64,000 bases of DNA. Origin: Austwickia sp. (GTDB lineage Bacteria; Actinomycetota; Actinomycetes; Actinomycetales; Dermatophilaceae). The stretch covers positions 3,596,001 to 3,660,000 of the forward strand of contig CP064985.1 in assembly GCA_016699675.1 (NCBI GenBank), in the 5' to 3' direction. The position numbers and the translations under genes are program-made. How positions within the stretch are numbered: position 1 is the first letter of the stretch; the number at the start of each line of letters is the position of its first letter. Below the pieces are notes generated by a model, which was given only the letters and a program-made list of their open reading frames with translations, was not told where the DNA came from and made no database searches. This document shows, piece after piece, positions 8,338-18,556 of this stretch.

Positions 8338-10329
8338 ATGGCCGGGCGCATCCGGGAAGAGGACGTCGCCGCCGTCAAGGAACGCGCGAGCATCGAGGAC
8401 GTCGTGCGGGAGCACGTCACGCTGCGGACCGCCGGCATCGGCTCCCTGAAGGGCCTGTGCCCCTTCCACGACGAAAAGACCCCGTCGTTCAACATCCGGC
8501 CCGCCGTGGGCACCTGGCACTGCTTCGGCTGCGGCGAGGGCGGCGACGTCATCAGCTTCGTGCAGAAGGTCGACCACCTGACGTTCGTCGAAGCCGTGGA
8601 GCGGTTGGCGGGCAAGTTCGGGGTGGAGCTGCATTACGAGGAGGGTGGCGGCCCCCGCGAGGAGGCGCCGGGCCGGCGCGCGCGCCTGGTCGAGGCGCAC
8701 CGCGTCGCGGAGGAGTTCTACGCCGCGCAGCTGATGTCCAGCCGGGACGCGCGGGCGGCGCGCGACTTCTTGCGGGCCCGGTCCTTCGACTCGGCGGCGG
8801 CGACCCGGTTCGGGTGCGGCTACGCGCCGCGGACGGGGGAGGAGTTGGCAGCCGAGCTGCGGCGCAAGGGTTTCCGCGACGAGGAGGCGGTCCTGGCGGG
8901 GCTGGTGGGGCGCGGCGGCCGGGGCGGTGTGTACGACCGGTTCCGCGGCCGCCTGCTGTGGCCGATCCGGGACATCACTGGGGACACGGTGGGTTTCGGG
9001 GCGCGCCGCCTCTACGACGACGACCGGATCGGAGCCAAATACCTCAACACCGCCGAGACCCCGATCTACAAGAAGACGTCGGTCCTCTACGGGCTGGATC
9101 TCGCGAAGAAGGCCATCGCGCGGGACCGGGAGGCCGTGGTCGTGGAGGGCTACACCGACGTGATGGCCGCGCACCTGGCGGGGGTGGAGACGGCGGTGGC
9201 GACGTGCGGCACGGCGTTCGGGGTGGACCACATCAAGATGCTGCGCCGGATCATGCGCGACGAGTCAGGCGGGACGCCGGCCCGGACGATCTTCACCTTC
9301 GACGGCGATGCCGCCGGGCAGAAGGCGGCGATGAAGGCGTTCGACGAGGACCAGCGCTGGGCCAGCCAGAGCTATGTGGCGGTCGCCGAGGGCGGCCAGG
9401 ATCCGTGTGAGTTGCGGCTCAGCGGCGGCGATCTGGCGGTTCGGGGGCTGATCGAGGACGCCGTCCCGATGTTCGAGTTCGCCATGCGCACGTTGCTCGC
9501 AAGGCACGACCTGGCCACGGCGGAGGGGCGCGTGGCGGGGCTGCGGGCCGTCGCTCCGGTCCTGGCGCAGATCCGCGACGCCGTGTTGCGGCTGGAATAC
9601 ACCCGCACCGTCGCCGGCCACATCGGCGTCGACCCCGAGACGCTGGCGGCGGAGGTGGCGCGCGCGGCGCGGCGCCGGCGGGACGGCGCGGGGGAGCGGG
9701 CCGGGAGCGACGGCCGTACGTCGGGGCTTCGCGGCGGCGCGGAGTCCGCCGGCGGTGCTGAGGGTGGCCCTGGTTTTTGGGCGGACGGCGACGCTGGCGC
9801 GGGCGGCGACCCGGAGGCGCCGTACCCGGCCTTTCCGCCGCCCGACCTCAGCATCCCCGCCGTGGCCCTGGCGGCGCAGCTGCTGCAGATCCTGTTGCAG
9901 TACCCGCGGCTGGTTCCCGAGGGTGACCTGGCCGCCGTCGAGGCGTCGTCGTTTGCCTCCCCGACGCATCGGGCGATCTTCGAGGCCGTGGTCGGACTGG
10001 GCCGCGAGCGGGCACTGACCGACTCGGCGGCGGCGTGGGTGAGCCACGTCGCGACGGCGGCGCCGGAGGAGGTGCGCCCCGTCATCGTGGCGCTCTCGGT
10101 GGCCGACATCCACGCGCGTCGCGACCCGGCGACGGGGGCGCCGGATCAGCGGTACGTCGACGAGATCGTCTTCCGCATGCGCGAACTGGGGTTGCGTCGG
10201 GCGATCGAGGACGCGACGGTGGCGTTGCGGCGGCTGGAGGCGAGCGAGCCGGAGCGGGCCCGCACGGTGGCGATCGAGTTGACGCAGCGGCAGCGGGAGC
10301 TGGCGGAGCTGCGGGAGAGGTACGCATGA
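8338..10329 (+). CDS. dnaG: DNA primase
   Basis: A 663-residue primase that makes RNA primers at the replication fork. The N-terminal zinc-binding domain has CPFHDEKTPSFN and WHCFGCGEGGDVISF (CHC2 type). The TOPRIM core includes VVVEGYTDVMAAHLAG and IFTFDGDAAGQKAA with its catalytic acidic residues. A Gly/Ala/Arg-rich linker (about residues 450-500) precedes the helical C-terminal DnaB-interacting domain. AAGGAGGTG five bases upstream is a near-perfect ribosome site. A TAGAAT -10-like hexamer overlaps the dgt stop. The stop overlaps the next ATG. Confidence 0.97.
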   Translation: MAGRIREEDVAAVKERASIEDVVREHVTLRTAGIGSLKGLCPFHDEKTPSFNIRPAVGTWHCFGCGEGGDVISFVQKVDHLTFVEAVERLAGKFGVELHYEEGGGPREEAPGRRARLVEAHRVAEEFYAAQLMSSRDARAARDFLRARSFDSAAATRFGCGYAPRTGEELAAELRRKGFRDEEAVLAGLVGRGGRGGVYDRFRGRLLWPIRDITGDTVGFGARRLYDDDRIGAKYLNTAETPIYKKTSVLYGLDLAKKAIARDREAVVVEGYTDVMAAHLAGVETAVATCGTAFGVDHIKMLRRIMRDESGGTPARTIFTFDGDAAGQKAAMKAFDEDQRWASQSYVAVAEGGQDPCELRLSGGDLAVRGLIEDAVPMFEFAMRTLLARHDLATAEGRVAGLRAVAPVLAQIRDAVLRLEYTRTVAGHIGVDPETLAAEVARAARRRRDGAGERAGSDGRTSGLRGGAESAGGAEGGPGFWADGDAGAGGDPEAPYPAFPPPDLSIPAVALAAQLLQILLQYPRLVPEGDLAAVEASSFASPTHRAIFEAVVGLGRERALTDSAAAWVSHVATAAPEEVRPVIVALSVADIHARRDPATGAPDQRYVDEIVFRMRELGLRRAIEDATVALRRLEASEPERARTVAIELTQRQRELAELRERYA

Positions 10330-10946
10330 GTCTGTTCCGGCGTCCCGGGGGCGCCCGCGCGGAGTTGCCGGACGAGGTGGCGCGGGCCGTCGCGTGGGGC
10401 CCGGGCGATCGGATGCTCGCCTGGGCGCGGGACGCGACGACCGGCGCGTACGTCGTGGCCTCGCTCCACGGCCTGCATCATGTCCCGGCCTCGGTCGTCG
10501 GCGCTGGCAGTCCTGGCGCGGCCGGTCTTGGCGCCGGCGGCGACGGGCAGGCGGCGGCCGCCGCGCCCTCGGCGCTGGGTGCCAGCGCGGCGGCGCGCTG
10601 GTCTCGCCCGTGGCTGGACGTGGCAGCAGGGGCCTGGGAGCCGAAGACCCGCACGATCACGGTGACGTGGGCCGACGGCGGCCGCCCCGCGATGTGGAGT
10701 CTGGCGGACGATCGCGTGAGCCTGCCCTCCGTTCTGCAGGATCGGGTCCGGGCAAGCGTCGTCCTGGCTCTGCCCGTTCAGCTGGGGGAGCGTGACCTGG
10801 GCCGCGTCGCCCTGCGCAAGGACCTCGCGACCGGCGCCCTCGTCGAGCAGGTGAGCCTGCGCCGCGCCTCCGCGGCGAAGGATCCGGAGGTCGCCGCGTA
10901 CGTCGAGACGCTGCTCGCCGACCTGCGCGAACAGGCCGGCCTGTGA
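10326..10946 (+). CDS. Unknown protein coupled to dnaG
   Basis: A 206-residue protein whose ATG overlaps the dnaG stop (ATGA), so it is translationally coupled. The N-terminal half (ARAVAWGPGDRMLAWARD, TGAYVVASLHGLHHV) and C-terminal half (VASVVLALPVQLGERD-like, RVALRKDLATGALVEQVSL) look beta-rich. A Gly/Ala-rich stretch of about 25 residues divides them. There is no signal peptide or TM segment. I know genes of this kind beside dnaG in actinobacteria only as uncharacterised proteins. A link to replication is suggested by position alone. Confidence 0.6.
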   Translation: MSLFRRPGGARAELPDEVARAVAWGPGDRMLAWARDATTGAYVVASLHGLHHVPASVVGAGSPGAAGLGAGGDGQAAAAAPSALGASAAARWSRPWLDVAAGAWEPKTRTITVTWADGGRPAMWSLADDRVSLPSVLQDRVRASVVLALPVQLGERDLGRVALRKDLATGALVEQVSLRRASAAKDPEVAAYVETLLADLREQAGL

Positions 10947-11053
10947 GCCACGCTCGGTCCTTGCCCCGCCGCTCAGGTCCGGCGGGCGCGTGCCGATGGG
11001 TCGCACGGCGCGCGGCTCGCCCGGCCGGTTTCGTTCCAGGCCGGGGGGTTTGC

Positions 11054-11059
11054 TAGAGT
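11054..11059 (+). promoter_or_regulatory. Candidate -10 element of tRNA-Asn
   Basis: TAGAGT ends 15 bases before the mature 5' end of tRNA-Asn, a reasonable position for a tRNA promoter -10. No convincing -35 is seen, so this is tentative. Confidence 0.3.
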
Positions 11060-11074
11060 CGCCGTTGCTGTCGA

Positions 11075-11147
11075 TCCCCCATAGCTCAACTGGCAGAGCA
11101 TTCGACTGTTAATCGAAGGGTTATTGGTTCGAGTCCAATTGGGGGAG
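11075..11147 (+). tRNA. tRNA-Asn (GTT)
   Basis: A 73-base cloverleaf. The acceptor stem TCCCCCA pairs with TGGGGGA, with discriminator G at 11147. The anticodon stem TTCGA/TCGAA encloses loop CTGTTAA with anticodon GTT at 11108-11110. The T-arm GGTTCGAGTCC is standard. CCA is not encoded. Backbone genes lie to its left and the IS-rich island to its right, so it is a plausible integration site, but no integrase or second att copy was found. Confidence 0.95.
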
Positions 11148-11152
11148 CCCCG

Positions 11153-11193
11153 AAAAGGGCCTCTGACCTGCGACAACAGGTTAGGGGCCCTTT
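11153..11193 (+). terminator. Hairpin terminator after tRNA-Asn
   Basis: AAAAGGGCCTCTGACCTG (from 11153) pairs with CAGGTTAGGGGCCCTTT (to 11193) around a CGACAA loop. The stem is about 17 bp with a few mismatches. It lies 5 bases after the tRNA, so termination of the tRNA transcript is likely. There is no long U-tract. Confidence 0.7.
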
Positions 11194-11481
11194 CGCGTGC
11201 GATGCGCGTGCTATCCGGCTCCGTGGCGCGCCCGAGGAGCGCCAGCGTGCGAGGCTTGGGGTCTCTGGCAGCGTGAGCCAAACGATGACGCCGCCTGCGA
11301 CGAGCGATAGTCCGCGCCGGCACCGTTTGCCCTTTGTCCTGCCAGGGCAGCTGGGGACGTTCTTCATCGCGAAGGTCGATCAGCGGGATTTCCGGCGAGC
11401 GAACAACGGGTCGACGGCGTCCGGTCGGCTCCGGTTTGGGTTGCTTGAACAAACAGTTCCTGAGCTGGCCGGACCTCTTAA
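11194..11481. other. Gene-poor stretch at the left island edge
   Basis: About 290 bases between the tRNA terminator and the first IS copy. Frames are open on both strands but none shows a recognisable family or ribosome site. A degraded gene is possible, but I see no integrase motif. Confidence 0.4.
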
Positions 11482-11979
11482 CCCGGATGTTGCATGGGGG
11501 CTTGCTGGTGGGGGCCGGGCCGTCGTTGACGCCTCGGTGGGGCTGATTCTGGCCGGTGGGTATGACAATGTCCCGGGGCGGCGCTTCCGGTGGGCGTCGT
11601 CTTCCACGGACGAGGGCTGTGTTGCGGGTTGTCGGGGCGGGGTGGTGGCGTTGCTCAGGGCGGGGCCAGGATCGCGAGGCGGTCCCATCCGGTGGTGAAG
11701 AGTCCCGCCCAGGGCGCCGTGACCTTGACGTGGAGCAGGCGTTGCCTACCGGTGTGGGCCAGGGTGGCTGCGATGGTGAAGAGCCGCAGCCGTAGCGTCT
11801 TGGGTTCCCAGCGGCGGGCATCGGTGCTGGTGAAGGCCAGCATGCCCATCCACGCGATCAGGTCGTTCGCGAGTTGCACGATCAGGAGCCAGATTCGGTT
11901 CTGGGCGAAGCCCTGCAGGGGCAGGTTGGTCAGGCCGGTGTCTTTGGCGATGCGGATCCGGTCTTCGCAGCGGGCCCGG
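11482..11979 (-). mobile_element. IS-A copy 1, truncated IS1380-family element
   Basis: The outer end CCCGGATGTTGCATGGGG and the sequence encoding the last part of the transposase (11655 to 11979, minus) match the intact copy at 22492-24179. The match stops at 11979, where the outer end of IS-C begins. The left flank is CTTAA, not the CTAG seen at other copies. It is non-functional. Confidence 0.85.
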
Positions 11980-12784
11980 CGGTACGTGTCAAGGTGTTTG
12001 GGACATTTAGGCCGCTTCGGAAGTGTGGGAAGCGGAACTGGTCTGGATGCTGGCTGGCGGCTGGTTGATCCAGGCCTTGGTCGGCACCTTGGGTGCCTGG
12101 GGGCGGCCGCCCGGGAAACGGTCGGGACGGGCCCGCCAGGCCGCGTCCAGGGTCTCTTGACGGGTCCGGCGTTGATCGCGCCAGGTCCCGTCATGGACGG
12201 AACAAGGGGTGTACAGCCCGATCCCGCAATGCCGGTGATGCTGGTTGTAGTAGCCGGCGAAATCGCGCATGAATATTTGCGCGTCGATCAGCGACCCGAA
12301 GTCGTCGGGGAAGGCAGGACAGTACTTGAGGGTTTTAAACGCCGCTTCGGAGTAGGGATTGTCGTTACTGACCTTGGGTCGCGACAACGACCTGGTGATA
12401 TCCAGCGCCGACAGGAGCTGCGCGACGGTGCCCGAGGTCATCGGGCCGCCATTATCCGAATGAATGTATCGAGGCAGGACGCCGCGGTTCGCGCGGATCG
12501 CGGCATCGATGAAGTCGCGGGCCAACACCTTATCCTCACGGGTATGGACTTCGACGTGAATGATTTTCCGGGAGTAGATATCAATCATCACGTACGCGCT
12601 GTAGTACACCCCCTTGCTCGGGCCCTTGAGTTTGGTGATGTCCCAGCTGAACACCTGATCGGGGCCGGTAGCCAGCAGCTGCGGCTTGACCCGCGAGGGG
12701 TGGGAAGCGACCGCCCGCCGCTCACGAACTTGCTGGTGAGCACGCAGGATTCGGTACATCGTGGATACCGAGCACAGGTACCGG
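11980..12784 (-). mobile_element. IS-C copy 0, truncated IS3-family element
   Basis: It begins with the IS-C terminus CGGTACGTGTCAAGGTG and holds the C-terminal three quarters of orfB (stop at 12007, minus). The frame is unbroken and includes the DDE integrase core: SWDITKLKGP, HSDNGGPMTS and VSNDNPYSEAAFKTLKY. The match ends at 12784, where the IS256 terminus starts, so the orfB start and orfA are missing. Confidence 0.85.
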
Positions 12785-14242
12785 GGGTGTCAACTCTTCT
12801 GTGTAAGGGTCTTCGGGCCTGACACGAGAGGACGCAGTACGCGTGAGCATGATGGACGAGATGACGGCATCGACGAACGGCGCGGAGGCGACGGCGGCGA
12901 TGGCCGAGGAGCTGGTGGCTTCTGGCGCCTTGGACGGGTTGTTCTCCCGGATCGATTCCGGTGAGGTGCAGCTGACCGGTGAGGGCGGGATGCTGCCGGC
13001 GATGATCAAGGCTGCGCTCGAGCGTGGCCTGCGGGCCGAGCTGACCGATCACCTGGGATACGACAAGGGCGACCCGGAGGCGAAACACTTCCCGAACTCG
13101 CGTAACGGCACGACGCCCAAGACGGTCTCGACCGAGGTCGGCGACGTCGCCCTGGAGGTGCCTCGGGACCGGGCGGGGACGTTCACCCCGATGCTGGTAC
13201 CCAAGGGTGCGCGGCGCCTCGGCGGCCTCGACGACATGATCATCAGCTTGTATGCGGGTGGGATGACGGTCCGGGAGATCGCCCATCACCTCGCGGCCAC
13301 GATCGGCACCGAGCTGTCCCACGAGACGATCAGCAACATCGTGGACGAGATCGCCGATGAGGTGATGGCCTGGCAGAACCGGCCGTTGGAGGCGTTCTAC
13401 CCGGTCATCTACCTCGACGCGATCATCGTCAAGATCCGCGACGGCGCGCACGTGCGCAACAAGGCCGCGCACATCGCCGTGGGCGTGGACATGGACGGGA
13501 TCAAGCACGTCCTGGGCATCTGGATCGAGAACACCGAGGGCGCGAAGTTCTGGGCCGGGGTCTGCGCCGAGCTCGCCAACCGCGGGGTCCGTGACGTGCT
13601 GATCGTGTGCTGCGACGGCCTCAAGGGCTTCCCCGAGGCGATCGAGGCGACCTGGCCGAACTCACTGGTCCAGACCTGCGTGGTCCACCTGATCCGCGCC
13701 GCGATGCGGTTCGTCTCCTACGGCGACCGCAAGGCCGTCGCCGCGGCCCTGAAGCCGGTCTACACCGCCGCGAACGCCGAGGCCGCCCTGGACGCCCTGG
13801 GAGCGTTCGAGGCCAGCGAACTCGGCCGCAGATACCCCCACGCGGTCGCGACCTGGACCGGGGCCTGGGAGCGGTTCACCCCGTTCCTGGCGTTCCCGCC
13901 CGAGCTGCGGCGAGTGATCTACACGACGAACTCGATCGAGTCGCTGAACTACCAGCTGCGGAAGGTGACCAAGAACCGTGGTCACTTCCCTCCGACGACG
14001 CCGCCCGCAAGCTGCTGTGGCTGGCGATCTGCAACATCGAGGACCGCCGCGCCCGCGAACGAGCCAAGGAACGCGGCAAGCCCGCGAACGAGCGCAAGGC
14101 CTCAGGCCGGCTCGTCGAGGGCCAGGTCACCACGAACTGGAAGCAAGCCCTCGCCCAGCTCGCCGTGGCCTACCCCGAACGCATCAACCCCTACCTGACC
14201 TACTGAAAGCCCGACCCGCTTACACAGAGAAGTTGACAGGCC
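12785..14242 (+). mobile_element. IS256-family element
   Basis: The ends form an imperfect inverted repeat: GTGTCAACTCTTCTGTGTAAG on the left and the complement of CTTACACAGAGAAGTTGACA on the right. They bracket one transposase gene. The left flank is IS-C and the right flank is the interior of IS-A copy 2. There is no matching target duplication, so the element probably sits at a recombination junction rather than a simple insertion. Confidence 0.85.
12843..14206 (+). pseudogene. IS256-family transposase, frameshifted
   Basis: A mutator-type transposase of about 454 residues when the frame is restored. The DDE residues lie in YLDAIIVKIRD, VCCDGLKGFPEAI and TNSIESLNYQLRK. The frame breaks near 13988: TTCCCTCC would need one more C to continue as HFPSDDAARKLLWLAIC, and the remaining C-terminus ends at 14206. 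Start is GTG 12843 or ATG 12849. A single-base homopolymer loss is the only defect seen. Confidence 0.85.
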
Positions 14243-15476
14243 CCGTGGCCGCGGCCCGAACCGCGGCCCGCGCCCACGTGTGGCATCGGGCCGGAACCCA
14301 TGCCCCGAACCACGCAGCCTCAGCAACCGATCCGCTGGTCATCGACCTTGACGCGACGCTGATCACGGCCCACTCCGAGAAGGAGAACGCCGCCGCCACG
14401 TTCAAACATGGCTACGGCTTCCACCCGCTGTGCGCCTTCCTCGACCACGGCAAGACGGGCACCGGCGAACCGCTCGGCATGCTGCTGCGAGCGGGGAACG
14501 CTGGGTCGAACACGGCCGCTGACCACATCGCCGTGACCAAGACGGCGCTGGCGGCGGTGCCCGGGATCAACCCCTCCCGGCCCGGCAAGAAAGTCTTGAT
14601 CCGCACCGACGGCGCCGGTGGCACCCGGGAGTTCCTGACCTTCCTGGACCGGCGCGGCCTGTCGTACTCCATCGGGTACACCCTGCCCACCAGCACGCCC
14701 CAGCTGTACGCGCTGATCCCCGAGACCGCCTGGCAGGTCGCCCTCGACGCCGACGGCGACGTCCGGGACGGCGCGGCCGTCGTCGAGCTCACCGACCTCC
14801 TCGCGGCTAAGGGTCTCCTCACGGGGTACCCGGCCGGGATGCGGGTCATCGTCCGACGCGAACGACCCCACCCCGGCGCCCAACTCCGCTTCACCGACGT
14901 CGAGGGGTACCGGCTGACCGCTTTCGTCACCAACACGACCCGTGGGCAACTGGCCGACCTGGAACTACGCCACCGGCGCCGGGCCCGCTGCGAAGACCGG
15001 ATCCGCATCGCCAAAGACACCGGCCTGACCAACCTGCCCCTGCAGGGCTTCGCCCAGAACCGAATCTGGCTCCTGATCGTGCAACTCGCGAACGACCTGA
15101 TCGCGTGGATGGGCATGCTGGCCTTCACCAGCACCGATGCCCGCCGCTGGGAACCCAAGACGCTACGGCTGCGGCTCTTCACCATCGCAGCCACCCTGGC
15201 CCACACCGGTAGGCAACGCCTGCTCCACGTCAAGGTCACGGCGCCCTGGGCGGGACTCTTCACCACCGGATGGGACCGCCTCGCGATCCTGGCCCCGCCC
15301 TGAGCAACGCCACCACCCCGCCCCGACAACCCGCAACACAGCCCTCGTCCGTGGAAGACGACGCCCACCGGAAGCGCCGCCCCGGGACATTGTCATACCC
15401 ACCGGCCAGAATCAGCCCCACCGAGGCGTCAACGACGGCCCGGCCCCCACCAGCAAGCCCCCATGCAACATCCGGG
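14243..15476 (+). mobile_element. IS-A copy 2, 5'-truncated
   Basis: It matches the distal three quarters of IS-A but runs on the plus strand, opposite to the other copies. It is cut at its 5' side by the IS256 element. It ends in ATCCGGG followed by CTAG (15477-15480). The transposase part (stop at 15303) is in frame from the junction and keeps IDLDATLITAHSEKENAAAT and the C-terminal domain, but lacks the first about 115 residues. Confidence 0.85.
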
Positions 15477-15547
15477 CTAGGCAGCGTCTCGAATATCCTC
15501 CTTCGCGAGGGCACTTCTGTTCCTGTTGCGCCCCTACGGCTAGAGAA

Positions 15548-18478
15548 TCACGCCTGATCGCGTTTTTCAAGATCCTCACCGAACGCACCAACGAGCGTTC
15601 GGACACGTCGATCATCTTGTGAAATGTTGTAGCAATACATCAAACTGGAAGTTAAGGTGGCTTTACTTGCAGCCCCGAAAAGTTCTACCAAAGCCTCTCG
15701 TAGTCCGCTCGATCTCACGTCACCAAACAGCACCCGCTCAGTTCCTTCCGATGCAGAGGGGTGACCCTTCAGTTGCACAAGCTGACCGGCAAGGGTTGGA
15801 GCATCAAGAACCAAGCCTCGCCTTCTCCATTCATCCGTCCTGTCGTGCTGACCGATTGCATCGACCGAGTCCCCCGCCGCGGCAAGGCCATCTTTCAAAT
15901 CCCGATGTACGTCGGACCATTGATAAGGGCCCGCTCGCATCCAGTCTCTGTGTTTCCTCCCAGCAACGCGACCATGCGCAACATCACCAAGTATTTCCAT
16001 CAATGCACGCCGAAAGCCGTCCGGATCGAGCCAGCGCCGAAGAAGTGACCAACGCGCGGCGACGGCGCGCTCGGACAGCGAGACTAGGACGCAATCGCTA
16101 GTGCGATCCCCTGCAGGCCAACCCTGAAGAACATGAGCCCGCAGTTCAGGCAGGCCCTCACCTGCGAGAAGCGCCGCCGTGGTGGTCTCAGCCCACACAA
16201 CCAGCGGCGCCTTCGTCGCCAGCCCTCTGGCGTGCTCCATCTGCCGCAGTGTGCAAGGGTCCGCTCGGCAGGCCTCCCCGCACAAGGTGCTCCGCACCCT
16301 CTCCAAGGGCGGCGAGTTCTGCGCCACCCCCGCCATCTCCCGCCCCATGCCCCCGTCGACACCTATGAGGAATGGCCGGTCCTCGCCGTCAATAGCGACG
16401 ACCGCCGTCCCCGCTGGCAAACTCACCACCGCCTCGCTGTTCTCGGTGGTCAAATTCATCGTTGCGCCCACCGCATCGCGATCATCTCGCGCCGGCAGTC
16501 GATGCATGATCTTTAGTGCACTGTTCTTAATGACGTCTTGCGACACCTTCGAGGGTATCTGTTCGACGATCAAGACGCCTTCGCCGTAGGCGCGGATCTC
16601 GGCCAGAAGCGCCGAAAACAATTCCACAGCCGCCGCCGGGGCTCCACGTTCCGCGTGCTTCAAGAGCCGATGCGCCTCCTCCACCACAGTGACGTGCGAA
16701 AGGGAGTCTTGGGTGGCTCCGCGCACCCGCAGATACTCTACGATCCGAATGAGAATTATGCCCATGATGAAGGCTTTATCCTGATCGTCGGTCACCGAAT
16801 CAAGCTCGAACACGACGTTAAGGCACATTATTTTAGGGATCGACAGGGGGTGACCACCTTCAAAGAAACGCCCCGCAGTCCCTTGCCTAAGACTTCCGAT
16901 ACGCACGTCGACAAACCCGCGGACATTAGCGGCCACCTCGGGGCCGTAGCCGATATTCTCGACTATGTGGCGGGCTGCGATCTGCAGGTCAGCAAGGGTA
17001 GGGTAGGGGGCACAAGAACCAACCGGACTAGCCTCAGACTTGGATCCACGGAGCCCATTCCCCAACTCGGCTTCGCCCGTAACCAGGTTCCACCCCGCCG
17101 CGCGATAACACCGCGTCAGGGCGTGCGAGAGCACCTGGGGAAAAGGCTCTTGCGCCTCGAAAGAGGCGGAAAACAGCGCTCGTACCAGGTCCACATGGCT
17201 TTGCAGCGGATATCCGGGCTCCGGCTCCAAGGGGTTTAGGGCCGCGGGGGGAACCTCCAACTCGCCGGGACGAATCACCAATACCTGATGCTCGACTCCC
17301 AGCCTGCCAGCCATACCTGCATACTCCGCCTTCGCCGGCTCGATGACCAGCCAAGGAGTATTCCCCTCCTTCGTTAGGCCTTCTAGAATACGTCTCGTCG
17401 TTTGTGACTTCCCAGACCCGGTAGCTCCGCAAATTAGGGAATGTCGGTTGAGAGTCCTCAGCGGGATCCGGAAATCACCCGTTCTCCGATGGGCTTCGTC
17501 CAGGATATGCCCCAGTGAGATCGCCAAACCATCACTCGCATCTGGTGTGAGGTCGAATCGGGCTACGCTCCGCAACTGAATCCCTGGGAGTTCGCGCGCA
17601 GGAGGCCGCAACAGCGCCGCCAGATCGTGGTCACCCAATATTACCGGCGCAATTTCCGTCGCATCCCTTCCGGTCGTCCACGCGAGCCCCTCCGACACCG
17701 ATAACACCTCGTTCAAAGGCGACAGGCTATGCCCGAGGTCCTGCTCTTCTAGTGCGCTGCAGAACAAATTTGCGGCGCGATGGCTCCCTTCACCCGTAAT
17801 GCTCGCCGCTAGTACCCGTGTCCTCCAGGCACCTCCTGTTCGCGCCTTGAGAAGCTCCCGCATCCGACGCTGCATACCTTCGGTTTCCAGGCGTTGGACT
17901 TCGGATGCCTCTCTTGGACGAATCATGGCCAGGCGGGAATCGGCGCGAGATATCTCGACCTCCAGATCCGCCCTTGACACCGGCACGGCGATGACCAACC
18001 ACACGAACGGAACGTGGAGGTGAAGAGCATAATCCTCGGCGCCTGAAGGGTCTTCGCTTTCTCGTCGCGGAAGCCTCGTAGGTCGCCCGTCACCCACTCG
18101 TTGCGAAGCACCACAAACCACCCAGGCGGGGTACTGCGCAAGGCAGCCGTCGACAAGCTCGCCTCTAGTCTTCTTTCCTCTTGCCCCCGGTGGGAAAGAG
18201 AATTTGCCGTTGTGTGCGGATCCAGTCAGGTCGAAGCTGAGCCCGGGAATACTCGGACTCCCACCGTAGTAGATCTCGAAAGTAGGACTACCGGGGAGCC
18301 TTAGCCAGGCCATTGCTAGCCCGACCCCATGTCCGCCCGCACGGCTTTCGGCCATGAGTTCACTATGGGCGGCGATGATGGCGGGGCGAATACTGGCTAT
18401 CTGATGTGCACGCGGATCCGCCGCCAGCGGCCTCGGCACTGTAGCAAGGCGGAGCCACTCATAACTACTAAGCAGCAT
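15548..18478 (-). CDS. HerA/FtsK-like ATPase, third gene of the candidate novel operon
   Basis: A 976-residue soluble protein. Residues 1-340 are an N-terminal domain of unknown type containing GSPTFEIYYGGSPSIPG. The motor has Walker A CGATGSGKSQTTRR (about 350-363), HVTVVEEAHRLL as Walker B with the catalytic Glu (about 595-606), VEQIPSKV as a sensor with Gln (about 637), and KIMHRLPARDDRDAVG, which resembles the HerA arginine-finger region. About 300 further C-terminal residues match nothing I know. HerA-type motors pump DNA or work with nucleases in defence systems. Both upstream genes are on the same strand. GC is lower than in the backbone. ATP hydrolysis is well supported; the function is not known. 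Confidence 0.8.
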   Translation of the reverse strand: MLLSSYEWLRLATVPRPLAADPRAHQIASIRPAIIAAHSELMAESRAGGHGVGLAMAWLRLPGSPTFEIYYGGSPSIPGLSFDLTGSAHNGKFSFPPGARGKKTRGELVDGCLAQYPAWVVCGASQRVGDGRPTRLPRRESEDPSGAEDYALHLHVPFVWLVIAVPVSRADLEVEISRADSRLAMIRPREASEVQRLETEGMQRRMRELLKARTGGAWRTRVLAASITGEGSHRAANLFCSALEEQDLGHSLSPLNEVLSVSEGLAWTTGRDATEIAPVILGDHDLAALLRPPARELPGIQLRSVARFDLTPDASDGLAISLGHILDEAHRRTGDFRIPLRTLNRHSLICGATGSGKSQTTRRILEGLTKEGNTPWLVIEPAKAEYAGMAGRLGVEHQVLVIRPGELEVPPAALNPLEPEPGYPLQSHVDLVRALFSASFEAQEPFPQVLSHALTRCYRAAGWNLVTGEAELGNGLRGSKSEASPVGSCAPYPTLADLQIAARHIVENIGYGPEVAANVRGFVDVRIGSLRQGTAGRFFEGGHPLSIPKIMCLNVVFELDSVTDDQDKAFIMGIILIRIVEYLRVRGATQDSLSHVTVVEEAHRLLKHAERGAPAAAVELFSALLAEIRAYGEGVLIVEQIPSKVSQDVIKNSALKIMHRLPARDDRDAVGATMNLTTENSEAVVSLPAGTAVVAIDGEDRPFLIGVDGGMGREMAGVAQNSPPLERVRSTLCGEACRADPCTLRQMEHARGLATKAPLVVWAETTTAALLAGEGLPELRAHVLQGWPAGDRTSDCVLVSLSERAVAARWSLLRRWLDPDGFRRALMEILGDVAHGRVAGRKHRDWMRAGPYQWSDVHRDLKDGLAAAGDSVDAIGQHDRTDEWRRRGLVLDAPTLAGQLVQLKGHPSASEGTERVLFGDVRSSGLREALVELFGAASKATLTSSLMYCYNISQDDRRVRTLVGAFGEDLEKRDQA

Positions 18479-18556
18479 CGGCGGCGATTCCTAGCCAAGT
18501 GGGATACCAGGAGCGAACCTTCGTCAGACATGCTATTTCGCGAAGGCTGCCCGGAC

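Noticed and set aside
11194..11481. Integrase remnant next to tRNA-Asn
   Set aside because: Translations on both strands show no tyrosine-recombinase motifs.
11482..15476. Composite transposon bounded by two IS-A copies
   Set aside because: Both IS-A copies are truncated, the outer flanks differ (CTTAA and CTAG) and the interior shows rearrangement, so movement as a unit is not supported.
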